From assembly GCF_032854445.1 (NCBI RefSeq), contig NC_088297.1, positions 22,889,127 to 22,953,126 on the forward strand: a stretch of 64,000 bases of DNA, in the 5' to 3' direction. Source of the DNA: Liolophura sinensis (taxonomy: Eukaryota; Mollusca; Polyplacophora; Chitonida; Chitonidae). The translations under genes were made by a program, and so were the position numbers. The notes beneath the pieces are model-generated. The model was not told where the DNA came from, made no database searches, and saw nothing but the letters and a program-made list of their open reading frames with translations. Shown piece by piece: positions 56,099-64,000 of this stretch; the stretch's first letter is position 1; every line of letters begins with the position of its first letter.

Positions 56099-57335
56099 TT
56101 CCTTAACAAATGAATTTTATGTTATATCTTTCCTATGATCTCACGGCAGTATGATTTTAGAGTTGGATGGAAAAATCAAAAACAATTTAGTCTATTCGCT
56201 GATACAGTGTAGGCTATGTTACTTTGTAGAATTTGCTCGGTATCCGATTGCTGGTAAAACAAATTAATCAATCAACAAACTGCTTGCTACAAGGTTTGTT
56301 TTTGTCTTTCTTCTTCATCTTTCACTTGCTGTCATAATGGAGTAACTGATTTATGTACCGCTTTCATTTCATACATGCACGTTCTATCCGCGCGCTGAGG
56401 GTTTCGTACGTCGTCGATAGATCGATTCTAGCTGGGTTTGCTATCAGTGATGAGTTCAATCGGCTTAGCGAACATGTACATCTGAAATTTTCCGCACGCC
56501 TATAGTCTATAGCTAAAGCCTCGTTTTCTTTGGTTGTAAAATAGTGTCGCTCAAAACCGGACTAACGTACTACGACTTGCGTCTGCCAGCTACTACACGG
56601 AATTCCTCGCAAGAAGGGTGCCAAGACTCACTCGACTTGCGTCTGCAATTAATCGTGTTCGGACTCTTTTGTCATGGAATGCCAGAGTTTTACCATGACT
56701 TAAGCCACGTCAAGACTATCCAACATCGTTCAACGTTTGTTGACTCAACAGCAAGTTGAATGCTGTTTTTTAAACAAACTTTTGAAATAAATTTGAGGGA
56801 AATTTCCATCTTTCTCTCCAATGCATGAGACACAGTGAGTTCTTTTCTTTATGTATTTATAATCTTCAGAGAGAGTGTTGCACAGGCAATGGTATTTTTC
56901 CATACTCCTGTATCAACGAAACTGTCTCATCGTCAGACCAGTTTCTCTCTTTCACCTTTGGTGCACCATTTTTCTCAGATCACATGCCTTACGATGGTCA
57001 CGTTATTTCTACACGACCGCTGATTGGCTACTTTCACTAAACTTGACTCAACTCGTTGACAAAAAATATACATGCGGACTTCGATTCAAAAAAGTTAGAT
57101 GTTGTTGAGTGTTGTTGAACCAAGCTAAAGAACCCGTTCAGGCTACTCAACATGGCTCAACTTGTTGACTGAACTTCAAGTTGACTCTTGTTGAGTCAAC
57201 AAAGGTTGAGTGATGTTGGATAATCTGTACGGGGCTTTAACCTTCTTAGCGGTTCGGTAACGGTTGATAATTCTGGTTTTCTGTTTCTGGAGTAAAACTA
57301 CGCCTACATATATTACACAGATAGTGCCTGCCGTT

Positions 57336-57407
57336 GGGTGAGACATCAGGAATTGTCAGCTCCAGAATACCACTTCTCTCAAGCTGACAATTCCTGATGT
57401 CCCACCC
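57336..57407. repeat. Long hairpin (26-bp arms, 20-bp loop)
   Basis: Arms 57336-57361 and 57382-57407 are reverse complements at 25 of 26 positions, centred on catcaggaattgtcagct. No second copy was seen elsewhere in the window. Confidence 0.93.
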
Positions 57408-57919
57408 CGCTGCATACACCTTATGTTTTATTATACCGAATAAAGAGTACCTTTACTAGTTGTAATTTAAATCGCCGAATTTGTACGTCTAAAAGGGAGC
57501 TATAACCACCGCCTGCTTGTTTACTTTACGAACAAGCAGACGCCAACGACCTCTCTAAGGGAGATAACTGCTGTGGAATAAACACACGTGATCGTTGGAT
57601 ATTAGCACGAGATTGTTGGATATTGCCTCATGAGCGTGGGATGATACTTTGTGAGAGTGACGCTGCATTCCTTGGCGCTCGTGATCGTTGAACATCAGGT
57701 TTTGCGGAATATCATGTGGCCGTCTCTCGACGGAAACCGAGAATTACCCTATTAAGGTATAATAATATTTACTGTTCATTGTGATAGAAATTCTGGGTCA
57801 ATCACCAAAAAAAAAGAAACAAATCAATTAAACAAATCGAACAATTCAATGAATGACCCATTCCCAACTCCATGATAAGAGAAAAAGTATTACACCGCCC
57901 TTCAAACAAAATTGTTCCA

Positions 57920-58150
57920 CTTTCATTGGACAGCAACGGTCATGTGTATATTCCTATAACCCACAGCCAAAGCCATGCGTTCTGTTGAGTAGGTTATCTC
58001 CCTTAGCCCCGTTGTGAAACTAGTGACGTAGCTGAAGAGATTCGCCAATACATAAGCCTGGAGCTGAATTTGATTGCTCTTTAGCAGGAGAAATTCGTTA
58101 CACGTTTACTCAGTGAACATGTAACTAATAATAACACTGTGTCAAAATAA
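57920..58150 (+). repeat. Dispersed repeat R2, copy 3
   Basis: tttcattggacagcaacggt, gagtaggttatctccctta, gtagctgaagagattcgcca and catgtaactaataataac match copy 1 at 42690-42925. Confidence 0.75.
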
Positions 58151-58522
58151 TCAACGTATTTGAGGCAAATTTCGTAGTGTGATAGCAGGCAAATGGTCAC
58201 ACGTGACGATTGAACTCGGCATCAGTTCAGGTTATATTTTCTCAAACTTGGATCCATCTAGTTGGCCTTAAAAACGAAGAGCCAGATTCACGGTCCTTCG
58301 CAGGAATCACTTTGGGCACTGTGGTGACACGGTAGGTGATGTTGTTGGTGGATATATAACTGTTCACAGGGTCTTCATGTCAAAAAAAGTGTCCGCATCG
58401 CTCATAGGGCCGTTTGTGTGGTCTGCCATGAAGTTCACTGGACATCACTTCCAACAGTATACGTATACAGCACGCTCTGTATACGATGGGTGACTTACAC
58501 CGTACCCTCTGATGCATGTCTC

Positions 58523-58705
58523 TATTTATTTTTAATTTGATTGGTGTTCATATATAAGAAATTTCACTTATACGATGGCAGCCAGCATTATGGTGGCAGG
58601 AAACTGGGCATAGCCCTGGGGACCTACGACCATCCACTGGTTGTTGGCAGACCTTTCCACGCTTCACCGAGAATGAAGCAAGCATGAGCTGGACTTGAGA
58701 TCAGA
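58523..58705 (-). mobile_element. SINE family 1, diverged
   Basis: Reverse: tttgattggtgttcatatat, cacttatacgatggcagcca, gcattatggtggcaggaaac, agcatgagctggacttgaga. The head is missing. Confidence 0.88.
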
Positions 58706-61564
58706 TATAAAGCTGTTCTCGTATGGTACATTTATAAAGCATATATATAAATATGTCCTGCCAAATATGTCAGTTGTCAAAATGACATTTTTTGACCTCA
58801 TTTCGAGTTTTACGCACCACCAAACCCCTTCTAAATTTAACCCAAACAAGTTCCCATGACATGCTCACATGCTTTTGCGCCAGGGCTAGTTCCTTTGCAG
58901 ACAAACCAAATGTACTTGTCAGGCAAAGATGAAGTCCGTTCAACAGGAAACACACTACTCTAATTCCCTAAACCTTTTCGCATGTGAAAGATCAACTTTT
59001 AGTGCAATTTGTGCACATTCACCTGTATAATTTGATTTTGAAGGTAAAACTACATTGGTTAGATAGATCAAGTGTAATTGTATCTATATAGAATAATGCC
59101 TTTAAAATATGTATGAATAAACACCCTTGCAAACATGCGAAACAGTTTGAGAATTACAGAATATGCCATAAAGGACAGAAGGAAATCACAAAAACTCCGA
59201 AACTAAGAGTTCTATGTTAGTTTATTTTTTCATCTTTAAAACTGTCAAAGGTGAATCAACAGTCTATACTGTTATATATTGGTAGATTAAAAAACAAACA
59301 AAAAAAAAAAAAAACAAAGTGTGCTACTGCCCGCAAGGCATGTTTCTATTTACAATCGTACGCTGTCATCCCGTCTTATTTCTATCAAAATAGAGCTCTG
59401 AATTTTAACAGCACGGCACTGTATCTAACGCAGCACTAAAGGTACATATTTAATACAATTTCAAATCGAAGTAAAACGCAATAATTCCAACTTGCCAATG
59501 TATGTGACGAGGCGATGACAAAATGGTAGATGTTATATACACTTTCATTTACATGTCTGCATGACCACTCACTGAGCTTGGACCTGTGAACGTGTCGCGG
59601 TGATTGGCTAATTCAAATGACAAATAAAACTTTAACAATTCATGCCAATCACGGCTCACGTTCAGTGCGACCAATCAGGCGGGGCCTTGCACGTAGAAAA
59701 ACGTCAATTACACAGTCAAACTGGTAATGATTGGTTAACTTCATAGTTCGGGGAAATCTGAGAATGGCAGCGTACACTATATGCAGCCAATGACAACACT
59801 CTACAAGCTTATAGTGTAACAAAATATGAACAGCATATTATAATGAAGACAAAACATAGATTCTATACAAAAATGCTAAAATATCCGTGTCAGGTCCCAC
59901 CTTTCGCACGTGTATAAAATAAATACATCACCTAGAACATAGACTATATATATAAATACACGGAGGGCATATAAAACGACCTGACTCCAGACACGCAATG
60001 AGCAGAAACATTAAAAACCATCTATAATAGACAATAACTAAAGCCACGAGTTTGATCTCCAGGACTAGGGACAAACATATATAAGAGTATAGGTGTATAT
60101 GTTGTCGCCCTGAGGCAATCACCCTCTCCATGAAAAAGGTAACGTTTTTTTTTTTTGTCAAATTCAACACAGATTACAATGGGCTCCATTTTTGTCTGTC
60201 ATCGTCACGTTTAGTCATTTGATGACACGAGACGAATGAACTAAAAAAAAAAATTAAAAAATAACAAAAAGAGGCTAACATTATTTAACTACTACACACA
60301 TGGGACACAAGCCACTATACATGCAACATGACATCCTCATGGAAACAGGTGAATGCACATTGCACTAAGACAAAGATGATGTCTGCTTCATCTGCCACTA
60401 GGAGGCATGGCTGTGCAGCGCCCCCTGGTGAGAGCTTACTGCTACGGGACAAAAAAAAGCACAGCGCAACATAAAGAGACCACAAGCTGTCACTAACGTA
60501 GCAACTGCTCCAATTCATTATGACAAGTGTAATTATTCATAAAAAAAGACAATCAACATGGAATGAATAGTTAAAAGAAATGTAAAAAAAAATATATTGA
60601 AACACAGAGAGTTAAACATCCTCAAATTCATGGGAAAATGAAAAAGTGAAAAAAAAATGAAAAAAAAAAAACATAACAAAGTAGAAAATACCACAGTATG
60701 AAATTTGTGGTAGTTACATTTAGTCCTTGTATTCTGAAGCATCAAATCGTTTAGATGTGGACAGACACATTGCCACATCAAATGTACGATCCACATTCAG
60801 AGGGGTTGGAGATGGTAATTCATGGAGAAATGTACATATGATGAGCAGAAGTGAACAATGGTCAGAAAATTATCAAGGAATTTACAGATAACCTTGATTG
60901 GTTTACAATACTCGAGACTCTCTATCCAGCTGAGATTGAAAAGAGAAGCTCCTCAAGAGTTAGCAAAACTTTCAAACTGGTGGCCATATGTACAGGATCC
61001 CTTGGAAACCCATACCTGTGCCCACAACCTAATACAAGTCTGGGGGTACAATATTCGATGATGTGCCACGTACCAGACCAGGTTAGCTGTTGGAAGAGCC
61101 AGCTTCCTCCCCGACAGATTCCAGAGATCACATCTCGCCACATCTCAGATGCTGCCAGGGTAAGTTCTGCAGCAGCATATCAAATGACTTTTCTTTAGAG
61201 AATGCAATAATTAAAAAAAAAAAAAAAAAGACACTAAAGGCCTACTGTTTATCAGGAATGTAGAAAAAGACAGGGTAGGTCAATGCTGGACTGACCTTGT
61301 AGACGGCTGAAAACCTGAGGAGTTTTACAGTATTTGTGATTAATAAATGAATGCAGGGGAGGACAATCCAGTCATTTCCCTACACGCACGCACCTTATTC
61401 ATGCATGAAAAAAACTTGTGCATTTATCAATTTCATTAGTCCTTAACGCCGTAGTCAGTTTCAAGAGTGGTTGCCACTCACTTTGAGGACAGTAGTCACC
61501 TTCACTGGGGTACAAAATCCATTCTCATTTAGTGAGAGTTGTTTTTTCTGCATACAGCATAATG

Positions 61565-61700
61565 AATTTATTGCTTGGCCATTTCGGGTTTAAAACGTTT
61601 ATAGGTATTGGCCATTTGGGGTTTTGAACGTTTATAGCTATTGGCCATTTGGGGTTTTATAGGTATTGGCCATTTGGGGTTTTGAACGTTTACAGGTATT
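61565..61700 (-). repeat. 33-bp repeat and AATAAA signal in the paralog's 3' flank
   Basis: Four copies of attggccatttggggttttg plus aacgtttatag. A minus-strand AATAAA at 61567-61572 lies 1.36 kb past the paralog stop at 62931 and is a candidate polyadenylation signal; the repeats would then be the end of the 3' UTR. Confidence 0.55.
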
Positions 61701-62930
61701 GGGGGAAATCCCCATAATGTGAATGATTAAAGCTTATGTTCTCAATCAGAAGCACATATGGCTCGTCCATTTGTGAAGAAAAGCATATTTATGCTATCTG
61801 AAGATACAGTATTTATGACAACACAAGTTAAGTGTGGAATGATTCGAGCAACAATGTGACATTGTTTAAAGACAAGGCATTCAATTTATCATTATCATCA
61901 AGAGTTCTCTCCCTTTTGCATTGAATATTAACATTCCTCAGAACAGGTGAAAAAAACGTCACTCACCAATGTGAGATGTTTATGTGTATATGAGCAGATA
62001 CTGAGAGCTATGGAATTACACAAAACATCATTCATTTTGTCTGTCCAAACATCATCCACAGACATTAAAAGATCAGACTTTATCATCCCATAGCTCACAA
62101 AGATAGTCTTCAGACAAGGTTTGAGATTTAACATGAACCATTCAAAGTTACACATATTTGTACATGTAATCTAAACTTTTCTTCTTCACTACCATATATC
62201 TCCAAATGCATGAATGAACAAAATAAATGCTTAAACAATTCATTAGTTAAATGTTTTTTCTGGACACTTGATGAAAACTAGCTGTGGGTCTGGTTGAGAA
62301 AACTGCATAGCCTTAGGATACAGACAAAATGACGTGATGAGCTCTAAACTTCTTACCAGTTCTCATGAATATGTATGATCTACATGCATGGATAAAAACT
62401 GTTCTCACTTGTCACACACAATGTAAAAATCTCACTTGATACAATCACCAACATTGTGACGAGCAGATGTAAAGGAATTTGGTTTTGCCACAACTCTCTT
62501 ACAAATATCGCACATTGTACGTGAATGATTTGAAATACAGTATATCATCTTAGGATCAAAATTCTGGTGTAATATACAACTGCTAGTGATGATGTTCTAT
62601 CTACCTGTGGGTTTATCTTGGATTTACACACAAGCCCACCTGAACATCCATATCCACTCATGTTTTCCTTCAAAAACATTTGGTTTTGAACAACTGTGAA
62701 AACCCACTCATTTCTTTAATTATCCTAAACATGTCAGTACTTTGACAAAGCAAATTTTTTTCAATCCACAACACACTCATCGCAAGAAAAAAAAAAAAAA
62801 AAAACACAGAACAGAGAAACCAAACCCCTGGAGCAAAAATGCTCGTCATTCTTCCAAAAAACAGGTTACAGCTGTTTGAGAATATTAAGGCAGCTTCCAG
62901 AGAAGTATTGAGCAAGGTCAAGGGCGGATA

Positions 62931-63126
62931 TTACACTGTCGACTGGTTCATATCCCGTCCTTTCCGCCCGCCATAGTTGCCAATAAAAGAACCGTCTTCG
63001 TTGAACTTGCTAGAGTCGGGTTCCCCATACTCATCCAGACTGTCAGTGTCGCCCCCTAGTGGTGGGTCATTGGTAAGAGATACCTGATCCGGGTTTCCGT
63101 AAGGCTTTTTCTCGTCGGGGGCATCA
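62931..63126 (-). CDS. Last exon of a paralogous neuroglian-like receptor
   Basis: Acceptor TTCTCTTTAG, stop TAA at 62931-62933, 196 nt, the same size and phase as exon 13 at 29300-29495. Encodes DAPDEKKPYGNPDQVSLTND, GGDTDSLDEYGEPDSS, FNEDGSFIGNYGG and ends GRDMNQSTV. FIGNY matches the FIGQY ankyrin-binding motif of L1CAM, neurofascin and neuroglian; STV is a class I PDZ ligand. The 3' flank also resembles that of the first gene (cttctctggaag region). The other exons lie beyond the window. Confidence 0.93.
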
Positions 63127-63314
63127 CTAAAGAGAAAAAAATTAATAAATTACTATAAAAAATAAAAAATCTAAGTAAAAACAACAAAAGAACATGCAAT
63201 TCCATTATGACTCAGCAAGGGCTAGTGATTCGACAGCCACTTGTCTATTCATTTGGCTGCTTCCTTATACATCATTCTGGATAAAATTAACACACCAAAA
63301 TATTCAGCTCCTTT

Positions 63315-64000
63315 CATTTGTGTTCTTACACTCTGGACAGGTCTGACTTGGCTATTCTAACTAGATTACATACATCCAGGACAGATCTGACTTGGCTGTT
63401 CTAACTAGATTACATACATCCAGGACAGGTCTGACTCAGCTGTTCTAACTAGATTACATACATCCAGGACAGGTCTGACTCAGCTGTTCTAACTAGATTA
63501 CATACATCCAGGACAGGTTTGACTTAGCTGTTCTAACTAGATTACATACATCCAGGACAGGTCTGACTCAGCTGTTCTAACTAGATTACATACATCCAGG
63601 ACAGGTCTGACTTGGCTGTTCTAACTAGATTACATACATCCAGGACAGGTCTGACTTGGCTGTTCTCACTAGATTACATACATCCAGGACAGGTCTGACT
63701 CAGCTGTTCTAACTAGATTACATACATCCAGGACAGGTTTGACTTAGCTGTTCTAACTAGATTACATACATCCAGGACAGGTCTGACTCAGCCGTTCTAA
63801 CTAGATTACATACATCCAGGACAGGTCTGACTCAGCTGTTCTAACTAGATTACATACATCCAGGACAGGTCTGACTTGGCTGTTCTAACTAGATTACATA
63901 CATCCAGGACAGGTCTGACTTGGCTGTTTTAACTAGATTACATACATCCAGGACAGGTTTGACTTGGCTGTTCTAACTAGATTACATACATCCAGGACAG
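63315..64000 (-). repeat. 44-bp array in the paralog's last intron
   Basis: About 15 nearly identical units of catccaggacaggtctgact plus cagctgttctaactagatta cata. It is the same family as the array at 29735-30720 (cctggacaggtctgactcag, ctgctctaactagtgtac). On the minus strand each unit has CCTGTCCTGGATGTATGTAA, a donor-like site. It runs off the right edge, where the paralog's exon 12 should lie. Confidence 0.95.

Larger units (their letters stand above)
48900..62930. other. Noncoding region upstream of the Ig receptor, incl. paralog 3' UTR
   Basis: Contains the repeats listed separately. I find no exon with both splice signals and a domain. The 105-codon open frame at 54349-54666 (plus) has no repeat and no recognised domain; I do not call it. 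The right part, from about 61565 to 62930, is probably the 3' UTR of the paralog. The first noncoding exon and promoter of the Ig receptor should lie somewhere here. Confidence 0.55.

Overview
This is a stretch of animal nuclear genome. It has intron-rich genes with GT-AG splice sites, tRNA-derived SINEs, MITE-like elements and many minisatellites. Several things point to a lophotrochozoan, most likely a marine mollusc: a chloride-type alpha-amylase with an extra C-terminal domain, a neuroglian-like Ig receptor, an EGF exon of the many-cysteine kind, and the SINE types. The species cannot be fixed from the sequence alone.

Layout. 1-2334 is tandem repeat, ending at an EGF-like exon (2335-2460, minus) of a gene that must extend beyond the window on the left. 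2461-11929 is intergenic, with SINE pieces and three tandem arrays, including a 14-copy 74-bp satellite. 11930-28290 holds a complete alpha-amylase gene on the plus strand: TATA box, signal-peptide exon, and seven coding exons whose phases join exactly (2175 nt, 724 residues). 28300-48435 holds, tail to tail with it, a 13-exon minus-strand gene. It encodes a signal peptide, five Ig domains, one membrane segment and a short tail like that of L1CAM/neuroglian, but no fibronectin III exons. One exon carries a single-base frameshift. 48436-62930 is intergenic or 3' UTR, rich in repeats. 62931-63126 is the last exon of a paralogous neighbour whose remaining exons lie beyond the right edge.

The main unusual pattern is that at least six tandem arrays in introns abut an exon and are built from copies of that exon's own edge with its splice site. 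They lie at the EGF exon donor, the amylase exon 3 donor, the amylase exon 7 acceptor, and the donors of Ig-gene exons 7, 9 and 12. A seventh array, in the paralog, has the same unit type as the exon 12 array. Several keep many near-consensus donor or acceptor copies beside the real one. Separately, the middle of a SINE has grown into a 1.2-kb satellite at 49.2-50.4 kb.

No tRNA, rRNA, CRISPR, bacterial operon or recognisable retroelement coding region was seen.
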